Below, one piece after another: positions 18,889 to 29,280 of a stretch of DNA of 64,000 nucleotides. This stretch comes from Gracilaria domingensis (taxonomy: Eukaryota; Rhodophyta; Florideophyceae; Gracilariales; Gracilariaceae). The notes beneath the pieces are model-generated. The model saw only the letters and a list, made by a program, of their open reading frames with translations, made no database searches and was not told where the DNA came from. The DNA lies in NCBI GenBank assembly GCA_022539475.1, contig VCMS01000088.1, forward strand, positions 110,908 through 174,907. Reading direction: 5' to 3'. Made by a program: the position numbers and the translations under genes. Each line of letters opens with the position of its first letter. The stretch's first letter is position 1.

Positions 18889-20184
18889 TTAAACGTTGAA
18901 CCGGAAAAGCATAACATCACCATCCTTAACTTCGTACTCCTTCCCCTCCGATCTCATCATCCCTTTCTCCTTAGCATTCTTTTCACTTCCACACAGGCAC
19001 AAGTCTTTGTACGATATCGTCTCGGCACGAATAAAGCCCCTCTCGAAGTCGTTGTGAATCACACCGGCAGCTTGCGGGGCTTTCATACCCCGTCGAATTG
19101 TCCATGCTTTCGTCTCACTCTTCCCGCTCGTGAAGTAGGTTTGCAAACCCAGAAGTTCATATGTAGCTCGCACCAGCGCTCTCAGCCCACATTCATCTTC
19201 TGTTACACCCAAAGCTTCGAGGAATTCCCCCCGTTCACTGCGATCCAAACCGACGAGCTCGGACTCGACTTGAGCGGACACTACAATGACGCCCGCCCGC
19301 TCTGCTTCTGCATACCGTCTGACTTCGTCTACGTACGGATTTCCACCTGCCAGTTCCTCATCACATACGTTTGCAGCATATACTACCGGTTTTAGAGTCA
19401 ACAAGCCAAGGGGTTTCAATGCGTCGAGCTCTTCTTCTGCAAGATCAACACTCCTTGCAGCTCGCCCTTCATCCAACGCGACAGCTACCTTGTCCAGAGC
19501 AGATACCTCGAAGGGTGATATTTCTCCACGCCCGCGCTTTGACTTCACTTTCGTCCTCCGCTTCTCCACTTGCGCCATATCTGCCAAAGCCAGTTCTAGA
19601 TTGATAGTTTCGATATCGCGGACTGGGTCGACGGAACCACTCACATGGATGACATCTTCGTCTTCGAAGCATCGAACGACATGTACAATTGCATCGCATT
19701 CCCGAATATTAGCCAAAAACTTGTTCCCGAGCCCTTCTCCTTCTGCTGCGCCCTTCACCAGTCCCGCAACATCAACTACCTCAACGGTGGCTGGAACCAC
19801 ACGCGCACTCTCACTCAACTTCCCCAGCACATGTAAACGTTCGTCCGGTACCACAGCAATTCCGACATTGGGTTCAATTGTACAGAAAGGAAAGTTTGCC
19901 GCCTGTGCCGCTGCATTCTCTACAAGTGCGTTAAACAGCGTGGATTTACCCACGTTTGGAAGCCCAACAATGGCACTATTGAGCTTCATGCTAGGACGAG
20001 AAGATCGAAGCCCCCGAGTAAACTGTCGAACTCGAAGAGGAGCATACCCTGGAACAAAACTCCTATGCCAATTCAGTGCCTGCCCAACTGAATACCGGCG
20101 CCTTGTACATGTCAGACCTGTTGACATTCTCATTATAGGCGTCGAAATCACGTTGACAAAACACGAGTGAGAAGAGAAAGCCAT
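18889..20184 (-). CDS. YchF/OLA1-family P-loop ATPase, probably organellar
   Basis: 431 residues from ATG 20184. The core starts like bacterial YchF at residue 66 (MKLNSAIVGLPNVGKST, P-loop at 74-82). It continues with NFPFCTIEPNVG, VDVAGLVKGAAEGEGLGNKFL and FEDEDVIHV, and ends in a TGS domain with HNDFERGFIRAETISYKDL. YchF/OLA1 proteins bind ribosomes and prefer ATP; the usual G4 motif NKxD is replaced, here by NVCDEE. The 65-residue N-terminal extension is rich in Ser, Thr and Arg with few acids, as in organelle transit peptides. The core is closer to the bacterial form, so plastid or mitochondrial location is inferred. Confidence 0.9.
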   Translation of the reverse strand: MAFSSHSCFVNVISTPIMRMSTGLTCTRRRYSVGQALNWHRSFVPGYAPLRVRQFTRGLRSSRPSMKLNSAIVGLPNVGKSTLFNALVENAAAQAANFPFCTIEPNVGIAVVPDERLHVLGKLSESARVVPATVEVVDVAGLVKGAAEGEGLGNKFLANIRECDAIVHVVRCFEDEDVIHVSGSVDPVRDIETINLELALADMAQVEKRRTKVKSKRGRGEISPFEVSALDKVAVALDEGRAARSVDLAEEELDALKPLGLLTLKPVVYAANVCDEELAGGNPYVDEVRRYAEAERAGVIVVSAQVESELVGLDRSERGEFLEALGVTEDECGLRALVRATYELLGLQTYFTSGKSETKAWTIRRGMKAPQAAGVIHNDFERGFIRAETISYKDLCLCGSEKNAKEKGMMRSEGKEYEVKDGDVMLFRFNV

Positions 20185-20746
20185 GATGGTCTACGATGGC
20201 TGAAACCGGCAGCAGATGTAACACGGGCGATCACAACGGAAGTCCTACAATTCCCCGTGTATAGCTTAAGGTATCCTTTTGGCTCTGTCAATCAATCAGC
20301 TATAACGAGATCGTTCAAATAGGTAAACTTCTACGAGCTCTGTGACCTCATGTTACAGTCGGGCTAGTACAGAGGTTTGAGGAGGAAACATGAGCAAGAA
20401 GAAGCCGCCGTTTTAAGTTTCCCATTGAGATCCGAGTGGATGTTATTAGTAATAACTTATTACGTATTTGAAACCGTTTTACAGAACAGCCATTTTCTGG
20501 TGTTTTCAGAATACATTCTTCGAAGCAATCTCCACCGCAAATGGTTGATCTCAAGGAATGAGCACATTACCGCACGTCGGCAATCTCGCGTCGTTTCACT
20601 TTTCCATCCACATGTGCGGATAGTGAAGATGTTGAGCATGGATTGAGTATCAGAGCGGTCCTGAAGGAGCGAAGTAATAAGGGCGGACCTTGAACGCCCT
20701 ACTCCCAACTTAGGATTCCTGAGCTGTAGTTGCTCATGTTCTCATT
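20185..20746. other. Divergent promoter region, no gene seen
   Basis: Between the divergent YchF and the next gene. Short frames only; no clear motif. Confidence 0.5.
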
Positions 20747-21790
20747 ATGGCCTTTGTAACTTCATTTCATTTTTCTCCCAAGAGCACTTCCAGCCGTCGA
20801 TGTCCCGTGAACCGTGCGTCGTTTTGCATGTGCACTCAGTCACAAAAGGTGTCTCCTTTCGAACTTCGCGAGTATGAGCGATACATAAAGCAGGTAGCAA
20901 AGACAAGCCCACCTCCGTATCTTGATGGATTGCTTCATGTTCTCTCCGCTTCAAACGCAGATCTTAAGCCTCCCTCCAATCGTACAGATCTTCACCCGTT
21001 TCTGATCCCTCTAACATATGATGCGAATTCTGAGGTAACAACAGGCCTCCTGCGATGGCCGACAGCTCCTGATGAAATGGAACTCCCAGTTGTGCAATCA
21101 CGTACAAGTGATCAATCTCTCACGCTCATCGCTCCCAGCGCGAAGAGTTATGTCACTCGAAGACTTGCATCGATGGACTTTGCAGGGAAGTATGAAGAGA
21201 GAGATGCATTACGATCAGCCTGTTCTTTGGCGCTTTCGTATCAGAATGGTGATGTAGATGCGACAGGGATCGGTCTAGAGCGATTTTTGATTATCAAAGT
21301 CGGGCCTTTCGCTGACGTATACGAGGGCCTTGTTGACTTCCACAAAGCAAAGGGAGATATACAATCTGCTCTAGTTACATGTGAACGTGCGGCAAACGTC
21401 CATCCCGGATGGGGCCGCGCTCATGCTTTCCACGCGAAGTTCCTTCTTGAATTGGAAAGAGAAGCAGAAGCTCGCGATGCCGCTCGATTTTGTTTGCAAA
21501 TGCCTCTTTGGACTATAGGCTCCTATGACACTTTGCTCGGAATGGCGAAACTTGCCGGTTACGAAGATCCAGATAGTCTGCGGAAGATATATAAAAGGTT
21601 ATATGAAGACGAGAGAAAAGAAGAAATCGCAGACGGCAAGGCTCCTCAACAAGTTGCGTTAGACAGAGCAGCGTACTTGCTTGATGTCTGTTTTACGAAT
21701 AGCACTGGCTGGGAAAGCATAAAAGATGACTTGGCTGCACTCTATGATCAAGCAGAAATGTCAGATTTTGCAACTTTCATTCGGTACTAG
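20747..21790 (+). CDS. Probable plastid-targeted helical-repeat protein
   Basis: 347 residues from ATG 20747. The first ~35 residues (AFVTSFHFSPKSTSSRRC...) are Ser/Arg-rich and free of acids, like a transit peptide. LRWPTAPDEMELPVV at about 105-120 is a compact block. Residues of about 190-280 have paired helices with TPR character (KAKGDIQSALVTCERAANVHPGWGRAHAFHAKFLLELE). The C-terminus is LDVCFTNSTGWESIKDDLAALY. It reads like a conserved photosynthetic-lineage protein of unknown role; I cannot name the family. Confidence 0.7.
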   Translation: MAFVTSFHFSPKSTSSRRCPVNRASFCMCTQSQKVSPFELREYERYIKQVAKTSPPPYLDGLLHVLSASNADLKPPSNRTDLHPFLIPLTYDANSEVTTGLLRWPTAPDEMELPVVQSRTSDQSLTLIAPSAKSYVTRRLASMDFAGKYEERDALRSACSLALSYQNGDVDATGIGLERFLIIKVGPFADVYEGLVDFHKAKGDIQSALVTCERAANVHPGWGRAHAFHAKFLLELEREAEARDAARFCLQMPLWTIGSYDTLLGMAKLAGYEDPDSLRKIYKRLYEDERKEEIADGKAPQQVALDRAAYLLDVCFTNSTGWESIKDDLAALYDQAEMSDFATFIRY

Positions 21791-22639
21791 TCTTAGTAGG
21801 ACTAAACTCACTCGCAGAGACTGCCTTGTTTACGGTGGGTTTGTTGTCACCAATCATGTCATGCGCGAGAGGGCTAAAAGTGGTATCCTTTGCAGCGACT
21901 TTCACAGCAGAGTAGAAATACGTCTTTTATCTATACAGGAGGTAGCGGTCTAGTCTGGTGTGTGTGCAGACAAATCTGTCAAACCACTCCACTGCAAGCA
22001 TTTAGAACCCCTTTCCAATCGCTTCTATGGCTGTTGTCGAACTCTTATCCCGCAGGCCACTGCGAGCCTTAGAGATATGGAAGCGAGGTGTAAGTTGCAG
22101 AAGGAAGGCAGGCCGAGAACTTCATCGGAAAGGCACAGAAGCAGCTTGCAAATTGGGATGATGTGGCATACTCACGGGTGAGAGATATTAGTGCTCTAAT
22201 AGAGAATGGTTGTCGTCGTTTCTATTGCACATCTATGACTCGGGATATGGAAATGTGATGATTTCGTTCTACTCCTGGTGCGAACTGCGCTCACACGAAA
22301 GCCGGACTTCAGATTTGAGGCTTCGGGGATGGATCGCTGATAAGAACTCTGATTGTTTTTGCAGACGACGTGCAACGCGAACCTCTGAGCTTGGTTGCAG
22401 TTTGGGTATCGAAGTTTCTCGATGACAAACAACCAACTGCCTCTTCTGGATTTGTAGCTTTGTCATGACGAGGCGAGGAGTGACAAACTTCTGATCCGCA
22501 TTGTCGTCACGTAATCGTCACACGCTGTCTTTCTCTTCCTTTCTTTCTATTTTTGCGTACTGTATATCTTTGCCCACTTCACCGTTGGCATCGCTCACAA
22601 CACCGACGATGTCGTCGATGGCCACCGTCTTCAGCGCAA
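21791..22639. other. Spacer, no gene seen
   Basis: Several short frames on both strands with no domain. The next CDS frame is open from 22553 but starts there with TTG; the first ATG is 22640. Confidence 0.45.
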
Positions 22640-23887
22640 ATGCTCGCTATGGCAGCACCGTCCGGATGTGAATCAGAAGTCTTCAACGCCGTTCGCGAGT
22701 TTCACTTCGCCATTGGAAATCTTCCTGAAGATCTGAAACCGGATGAATCTCCGGACACAGACTCAGGGAGAGCATTTTTGCTCGGCAAAGTGTTTGATAC
22801 TGGGCTAGTATCCTTTGCACATTGGGACTATGACGAGATCTGTGCATTCCTCTTCTGTACCTATCCGAAATACATGTTCCGAGATTGCTGTCGTATTGCC
22901 GGAGGCTCGAAGTTTGTGGAGATGGTTTACATAAACTGGCAGCCGCCTTTTGAACTTTATGCGTGTGCAATGTGGGAGTATACGAAGAGGGATGCCGTAT
23001 TGTTTGGTCACTGGTTATATTTGTTACCAAACACACAGCGACCCTCGAAGCAAGAAATGGGAAAGGTTTTGTTCAGCACAATGCTTGTGTCTGGAATGCT
23101 CACTGAAGATGACTGTGCAAGTATTGCGGGGGCTCTGATTCTGTATCCACAAGAAACCATGTACGCCCGAGAACATGAGCAAGAGATAGACAAGTATTCA
23201 CTGTCCCTAGAGCCCTGTGAAGTTGGATTGCTGTGTAGAAGTCTTCTCATACATCGCGCTACAGAACGGTTTCTTTGCACGTGCAACTATCGAGATCGTT
23301 CGAATGATATGGTTCGATGCGAATGCGCAGATATCAACGGAGAACAAGACATGCCACACATCAAACTCGTTAATGATCTGGACAAAGACTATGCCACGGT
23401 AATATTCCAACTGATATTGGAACGTCACCACTATGATGCAGTTGCATTCGATCGGAGATGGAGCCAGGAGAACAGGGATGACTTTCTTCGCAGTGCTTGC
23501 GAATATGTATTCTGCCAAGAGGTGTACACTGAGATCTATCGGAAGCTGCATTGCGGAAGACGGCCTAGAGTGGAGCAGCGAAACCCCAGAACGTTGACGG
23601 AGTCCGAGAGCCCCACGAGCGTCTCTCGTACAGCTGATCCTAACTATGACCCCAACTTTGGAAGCCATAATGGTTGTGTTGTTCCATCTTGTCGCCAATC
23701 CACAAAGAAGGAATGCGCCAATGTCTCATGCCGAACGCATTGTATAGGACTAGGATATCACAGATGCAACGCACACAGATCGTATTGTCCGCACCCAGGG
23801 CCGAATTATCATCCTCGCAGAGGTATTGAGTTTATTCCGGATCACTTAGGTAGCAATGGTGAGACGGGCGTGCCGCCTGAACACTAG
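22640..23887 (+). CDS. Unknown protein with SHI/LRP1-like C-terminal zinc finger
   Basis: 415 residues from ATG 22640. Most of the protein (10-310) is globular, acidic and of unknown family, with several Trp/Tyr/Cys-rich stretches. Near the C-terminus (346-383) lies CVVPSCRQSTKKECANVSC followed by RTHCIGLGYHRCNAHRSYC. The spacing C-x4-C-x7-C-x4-C-x3-C-x7-C-x2-H, with the KKxC and CRTxC signatures, resembles the RING-like finger of the land-plant SHI/LRP1 (DUF702) family. Those plant proteins are transcription regulators. Here only the finger is shared, so a nucleic-acid or protein-binding role is inferred. Confidence 0.65.
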   Translation: MLAMAAPSGCESEVFNAVREFHFAIGNLPEDLKPDESPDTDSGRAFLLGKVFDTGLVSFAHWDYDEICAFLFCTYPKYMFRDCCRIAGGSKFVEMVYINWQPPFELYACAMWEYTKRDAVLFGHWLYLLPNTQRPSKQEMGKVLFSTMLVSGMLTEDDCASIAGALILYPQETMYAREHEQEIDKYSLSLEPCEVGLLCRSLLIHRATERFLCTCNYRDRSNDMVRCECADINGEQDMPHIKLVNDLDKDYATVIFQLILERHHYDAVAFDRRWSQENRDDFLRSACEYVFCQEVYTEIYRKLHCGRRPRVEQRNPRTLTESESPTSVSRTADPNYDPNFGSHNGCVVPSCRQSTKKECANVSCRTHCIGLGYHRCNAHRSYCPHPGPNYHPRRGIEFIPDHLGSNGETGVPPEH

Positions 23888-25244
23888 CGCCAACCGGTTT
23901 GTTTCGAAAGACGACTTTCTCTCGTTCAGTAAACTGTGATTTTTGTGGTTGACCTGATGACCATTTGTCATCATGATGATGAAGCGCACTCGTCACGTCA
24001 CCAGAGACACGAGCCAAGTAATCGTTCATTATCCTTCATTGTTGATGCGCTCTGCCACAGCAGTTTTCTCCGGGCTCTTTTCGTCTGACTCCGGTTGCAT
24101 CTCTACTCTTAATGCTTGTTCTTCGAGGCGCAGTTTTCACTGCGTTCATTCAAAGTTTGAACCATGCGTGCTATCTTGGTGTTATCCTGAGTACTGGTAA
24201 CTCTGTCTTCTTGATAACACAACGGCGCATTTTTCGTCCATTTCACAACTCGCTTCAAAAACTGCGGTGTTGAAAGCTGCTGCCGAATACTGTGGAAGGG
24301 CGATGGTCATTCTCAAGAAATTAACGTCTGAAAGTCCAAAAGCAGGAGTTGGGCAAAATACCTTGATATATACGCGTGGTACAGGTCTCAATCACGATCA
24401 CGATCATGATCATGATCGTGATTGAGATTGTGTAACAGTGGTGGTCCTGGTTTCTTTGTACCAAGGGTAACGACGGTAGTCGTTGGGCTAACGTGTACAG
24501 CGCAGTGCTAGTACCATTGAGTGAAGCTGGATACGAAGGTAAAGTATTGAAGCGGTTTCGTCATGAAAAGCTCTTCAATGTTTTACCTTCACCATCATGA
24601 TGATGGTCTACTGCTCGCATTTACCTTCATACATGTTTTAGGACGCGTGGGCTTTCCACCGACGGGTGGAGGCGCCATTCATCAACGGCTGTCATGTGTA
24701 GCTTTTGCGAAGGTACAGGCGATACTGTATCGAAGGTAGAAGGCTACCGGAGGTCCTGTACCGCGAAGGTTAGCCTTCTATCGGGAGGCACGGCCCACGG
24801 CTGCGTCTCTGAAGTTCTGCCAGAACTGCTGTGCGTAGAGTTAGTTCATGAGCATGATGCAGATGTGCTAGTTGAGGCAAAAATCTTTTTACGCCTTCGC
24901 ACTTCCCGGTGGTAAGCAAACCAAGAAGCGCATTGCATATGCATATTCGCTGGCAATACGACGCACTGATTCTGTCCCCCAGCCCTGCGGTCCGGGACCA
25001 TGATGGTCCACATGATGGTGAGCCCAGGGAAAACGACGCAAAAAGAATTGTTGCTTGCGCCAGGATTTCGTGATCGTGATCGTGATCGTGATATGTCTAA
25101 CAAGATGTTTCATATCGATAAGGAGCCTCATACATTGGCAACCCTGCCCATTTCCCCGCATAAAGTGCCACATGACGGTGCTGGCCTCACTGTAACATAG
25201 ACATCTACGAAGGTACCAAAAGCTCAAAGCTACTCGATAGTCAC
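23888..25244. other. Spacer rich in GATCGT/ATCATG repeats
   Basis: No gene recognised; a 73-codon frame at 24694-24915 has no domain. The stretch holds a 42-bp palindrome (24386-24427), a CCATCATGATGATGG palindrome near 24592, a hairpin around 24745-24785 (TAGAAGGCTA/TAGCCTTCTA), and a (GATCGT)n tract near 25070-25092. Confidence 0.5.
24386..24427. repeat. 42-bp palindrome of ATCACG/ATCATG units
   Basis: Two 21-bp halves from TCTCAATCACGATC to GATCGTGATTGAGA with one mismatch and no loop. Built of the same hexamers as the tract near 25070. Confidence 0.85.
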
Positions 25245-26918
25245 ATGGTGTGGTTGGAGCGCTTTTGCGAGGGAACGTCGAAACTTCGAGCGTTGGAGCC
25301 CGACAACACTGCACTATCTTTGTGCTTCACTTCTTCCGTTGCGCTCCTAGCGTCCGTAGCACGGGTAGCACCGAAAACGACGTCCTTTCTCCGCAACACC
25401 CCACGCCTTTTTGAACAGCGTGATCGCCCCGTCCATCACGGAAGAGCAACCGCCCTTAAGATCCACCATAGCATATGTCCTAACGGAAAACGTCGAGCAA
25501 CCTGCTGCAAAATGTCTACGAATGGAATGAACTCTACACCAAGTAATTTTCAAGGTACTTCTGTTCGCGTTCGAAGAGAGCGCGTCGTCGACGGCGATAC
25601 CATCCGCGCTTATCCACCGGCTCATTCTCGAGCAGAATCTCTTCGTATTCTCAATCTGGATACTGAAGAGTCGTTCAAGTTTGGATCCAAGCCTGTCACC
25701 CCGTGGGGGAAAGCTGCGAAAAAATATGCGTCTGACTTCTTCAGGGATCAAAAAGAAGTCATCATTGAGTTCCCGGGAACTGAACCAGTAGAAGAATGTC
25801 TTGTTAAATATCGTGGCACCTTTGGACGCCTATTGGTTTGGGTCCATCGTGTGGATGGAGTTGACTTTACAGAACGTATGATTCGCTTGGGATACAGCCC
25901 CTACTACAACAAGTATGGAAATGCGGAGTTTGAAAGTCATCATCGGCGTTACATTTTGGCAGAACGAGACGCTCAAATGGCGGAAAGAGGCGTTTGGGAT
26001 CAGGTCAAAGTTAATGGCCGTGTGATTCGGAACTACCCATCGCTGTGCACGTGGTGGAGCTTACGCGCAGATATCATAGATCGCTATCGTGCGGCGAGGA
26101 AGAGCGGAGTTTTGGTGTACAACACTCGTAAGGACTTTCCCATTCTTCAAGTTGAAGCCGAGAAGGAAACTACTGTTACTGTTTTCACTGAAGTTCGCAA
26201 TATCCGTCGTACTTCGAGCGAGGACGGAAGCATCGCCGCCGTTGCCAGTATTGGAAATGATGACCGTCCTGTGCAGATATACGTACCAGATGCGAGTTCC
26301 AAAGAGGGAGAGCAGATTCTTGAATTATTTAGGACAAGGTACATGGGGACGTCGCGTGTTCCACGTCGGGGCTACTGCTACTTGCGAGGAACATTAAATA
26401 CGGCTGGGGACGGCGTGCGACTCACTGTTGAACGCCCGTTCGATGTGATGGATGAGCTTTGGATGGCTGACGAGGTTTATGCTGTTTCGAAAGACGTGGA
26501 AGAGATCGAAAGTCGGGGAACTGAGGACAAAACAATCGGTGGCAAAAGGACGGCGGATTCTGTTGACGGTCCCGCTCCGAAGAAGAAAAAAGTGATGTCT
26601 GGAGCGGGCCTTGCCCGCATATCAGCGTTGCTCCCCAATCCTGTTGGACGAGATTCGGGGAATGAAACAGTCACGGTTATGGCGACAGGCAGTGACGTAG
26701 ACCTAAGCGGATGGGCATTAATTGATAAAGCTGGTAGACGGTTCTCTCTGGACGGGACTGTTACAAAAGCCGGAAAGGAATTTAAGCTCAGTGGTGGCGT
26801 AAGGCTTACCAATACTGGAACCACTGTGAAGCTGCTTGATGGCGCAGGTGTAGGGGTTCATGAAGTGTCCTACAAGAAGGAAGATGTTGAAGAGGGACAG
26901 GAGATTGTGTTCCGTTGA
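25245..26918 (+). CDS. Staphylococcal-nuclease domain protein with lamin-tail domain and NLS
   Basis: 557 residues from ATG 25245; ATG 25512 (residue 90) is an alternative that removes a basic, Ser-rich leader. The SNase fold (about 105-260) has VVDGDTIRA, LRILNLDTEES (Arg134, Asp139, Thr140, Glu142 matching SNase Arg35, Asp40, Thr41, Glu43) and TFGRLLVWV (Arg195 matching Arg87), so the catalytic set is complete. A mixed central region follows, then PAPKKKKV at about 442, an SV40-type nuclear signal. The C-terminal ~100 residues form a lamin-tail Ig-like domain (LSGWALIDKAGRRFSL, VRLTNTGTTVKLLDGAG). SNase plus lamin-tail fusions are known mainly from bacterial secreted nucleases; here a nuclear nuclease is inferred. 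Confidence 0.8.
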   Translation: MVWLERFCEGTSKLRALEPDNTALSLCFTSSVALLASVARVAPKTTSFLRNTPRLFEQRDRPVHHGRATALKIHHSICPNGKRRATCCKMSTNGMNSTPSNFQGTSVRVRRERVVDGDTIRAYPPAHSRAESLRILNLDTEESFKFGSKPVTPWGKAAKKYASDFFRDQKEVIIEFPGTEPVEECLVKYRGTFGRLLVWVHRVDGVDFTERMIRLGYSPYYNKYGNAEFESHHRRYILAERDAQMAERGVWDQVKVNGRVIRNYPSLCTWWSLRADIIDRYRAARKSGVLVYNTRKDFPILQVEAEKETTVTVFTEVRNIRRTSSEDGSIAAVASIGNDDRPVQIYVPDASSKEGEQILELFRTRYMGTSRVPRRGYCYLRGTLNTAGDGVRLTVERPFDVMDELWMADEVYAVSKDVEEIESRGTEDKTIGGKRTADSVDGPAPKKKKVMSGAGLARISALLPNPVGRDSGNETVTVMATGSDVDLSGWALIDKAGRRFSLDGTVTKAGKEFKLSGGVRLTNTGTTVKLLDGAGVGVHEVSYKKEDVEEGQEIVFR

Positions 26919-27020
26919 CTTCCATCGCGATTTGGCAAGAGCACAGCCTCAGGGTTGCATGGTTTGATGAGCGTTTTTGAGAGGCAGCGTCACCTAGCAG
27001 CAGTGTAGCAAGCAGCTATC
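26919..27020. other. Left flank of MITE, with target duplication at 27013-27020
   Basis: CAGCTATC at 27013-27020 repeats exactly at 27633-27640. Confidence 0.75.
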
Positions 27021-27632
27021 TAGAGGTTGGTCGCAATCGATTGATTGCAGCACGATCGATTGCAATCAAACAATTGCAATCGCCGATTACTTTTGTACCG
27101 TCTGATTGCAATCAATTGCTCGGTAACGATCAGATTGTAATCCAATTGCAATCAACAGCTCTTTAGAACTATATGGTGATTGTAAAAGGCACAAAGTTCA
27201 TTATTCTTGGTTCTACGCAGAGGTAGACCATTTATGGTCAGATGCAAAACAACATATCGTCACAAAAATCGTATGACGACTACACCTCATCTTGTTGAGG
27301 CTGTTTTATTAGTAAGGGTGAATGAGAGGTTTTGGGATGCTGGGCTTGTTCAAAAGCTGTTTATCTGTTGAGGCAGAATGATGAAAGCGTTTCTGCTTAA
27401 TGTCGTAGTGATGTCGTCAGTTGATTATCTGAACTGTGTTCACGAATGTCTCTTGGTATAAACTGTTTCTGTAGATTGCATTCGGATTGCAGCATGCAGC
27501 TGAAATTGCAATCGGATTGCAACACGCAGCTGGAATTGCAATTTTGATCGTGATGAAAGTCGAAAATTGCCATTGGTATTGGGATCTTGAAGCGAGATTG
27601 CAATCGGCTGCGTCTGATTGAACCAAGCCCTG
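27021..27632. mobile_element. Non-autonomous hAT-type element (MITE, 612 bp)
   Basis: Left end TAGAGGTTGGTCGCAATC and reverse-complemented right end CAGGGCTTGGTTCAATC form imperfect inverted repeats starting YARNG, flanked by the 8-bp duplication CAGCTATC (27013-27020 and 27633-27640). Both ends are packed with copies of ATTGCAATC-like words (27035-27150 and 27470-27605), as expected of hAT subterminal transposase-binding repeats. No coding capacity. The element differs in sequence from the 12.3-kb hAT copy, so it belongs to another family. Confidence 0.8.
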
Positions 27633-27640
27633 CAGCTATC

Positions 27641-28337
27641 TATTTAGAGGCATCTATAATCAACTGTTCTTCAGAATAACATACTGTGTTGCCTGCTGTG
27701 GACTTCTAAGGTAGGCTGTCGAGTATGATCGTGCTGTTAGGTACAAGCCGATACCGCCTTTCACCAATTATGACAACATTGCCCTAAGACTAGTCGTCGT
27801 CGACCCAGTTGCTACCGACGGTAACGACAGCGATGAGGGTTACGAAACAAACCGATTTTGCGCTGTACGTATACACTCGCTGTGCCAGAAAAAGCGTTGA
27901 TCGTGTGCGAGGTTTTGTTGGAGTACCAGCCATCAACATCTTTGAAAAATTAGAGTCCTATGAAGAGCAGCTCAGTGGGATCTTAAGGTAATCGCCCCAA
28001 ATCAGTTTTCGAGCCCCTCCGCTTCGACAAGCAGCAAGGTTTGCGCTGCCTTGTTGTTACAATTAAATCGTTGATACTGGGGTCGTTTAGCGAAACGTCG
28101 TATAAGGAAGCACAGCTGAGGAGCGACCTAAAAGACAGCCGAAGGTTTCCAGTGACCAGCACCTTAGTCGAAACACGGAACAAGACTCTTCCGAAATTCT
28201 ACACAGGTTTCAATCGTTGCATCAGTCATTTGCATAAGCAAATTTAGTACAACTGATATTGCAGAACCCAGAACTGCTCGTGAAAGAAAGAGCTCAAGCC
28301 ATCTTCACCAAGCCTGATTCTCGAAATCAAGTAATCA
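27641..28337. other. Spacer, no gene seen
   Basis: Short frames only (for example 27809-27991); no domain or repeat recognised. Confidence 0.4.
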
Positions 28338-29280
28338 ATGGGAATAACGAATAGCAGTGCGATACATCACCGGATTCCGAACACACCATACACCAAATGG
28401 GTCAATACTTCTCACATCCACCCTCAACAAAATTGCATGATGGCTTATCGCGGAGATGGCGATGAGCTAGTGTATGTCATACTTGAAGGTTGCACAAGTA
28501 CGTCTGACCGCCTTTCTCTTGTATTGGACTACGTTGGAATCGTGGTCCTTTCACTTTGCTCTCTTAGAGAGCTTGTGAGCAATTGGAATGCCGATTTTGT
28601 CGAGCTGAAACCGAAGAAGAAAGTCATCAAAGTGGTTCTTAATACTATTTCTGCGATCTGCAACGCAGTAACCGTAATTCGTGGCCTCCAAAAGCACGAT
28701 GGTTACATCGTATACCAGAAACATCCTGCCATCGCAGTATTCCTTGTTTAGTGCTGCCGCACTACTAGGAATTACGGTCGGTGCCGTAGAGGACTTCTAC
28801 AAACGATATTCGTGTTCTCGACCCCGGTTCATCATCGTGTATGGGGTTACTTGGATTCTAACACTATCATTTGCACTACTAATCGTAGCGCAAGGTATGT
28901 TCTTGTTCACTCGTGATCATCCAAACCCTGGTGAGCGTACCGTTGGCATTGTGATGATGATATTTTCAGCTGTACTTGCCATGTTCATTGTGACTATCAT
29001 GCCATTTGTGAACAAGACGTTATTGCGCGTAAGCCTATTGACTAATCTTGGTATTGTCCCCGGCATGATGGTATACCTGCTAATTATAACAGGGGGAAGT
29101 TTCAGTCACTTGAAGGATATGCTGGATGGGCTGGTATTGTATGTGAGTTACACATATCCGATACTGATTTTGACAGAGCTGTTTGTTTTGGCTTTGATAA
29201 GTAGACAGAGAGAAGAGAATGGAATGAAGGAGACAAGCGGTGAATCAGGTAGAATTGGAGAAGACCTAGTTCACGTGTAG
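28338..29280 (+). pseudogene. Multi-pass membrane protein, frame broken once
   Basis: The frame from ATG 28338 (to TAG 28751) and an overlapping +1 frame (to TAG 29280) together encode about 300 residues with at least six hydrophobic segments, such as LVLDYVGIVVLSLCSL, LFSAAALLGITVGAV, WILTLSFALLIVAQGMFLF, VGIVMMIFSAVLAMFIV and YPILILTELFVLAL. The switch lies near 28736-28751 (AVF to FSAAALL) and equals one extra base. Either a recent frameshift or a sequence error. No transporter or receptor family is recognised, and similarity to family A proteins is not convincing. Confidence 0.6.
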
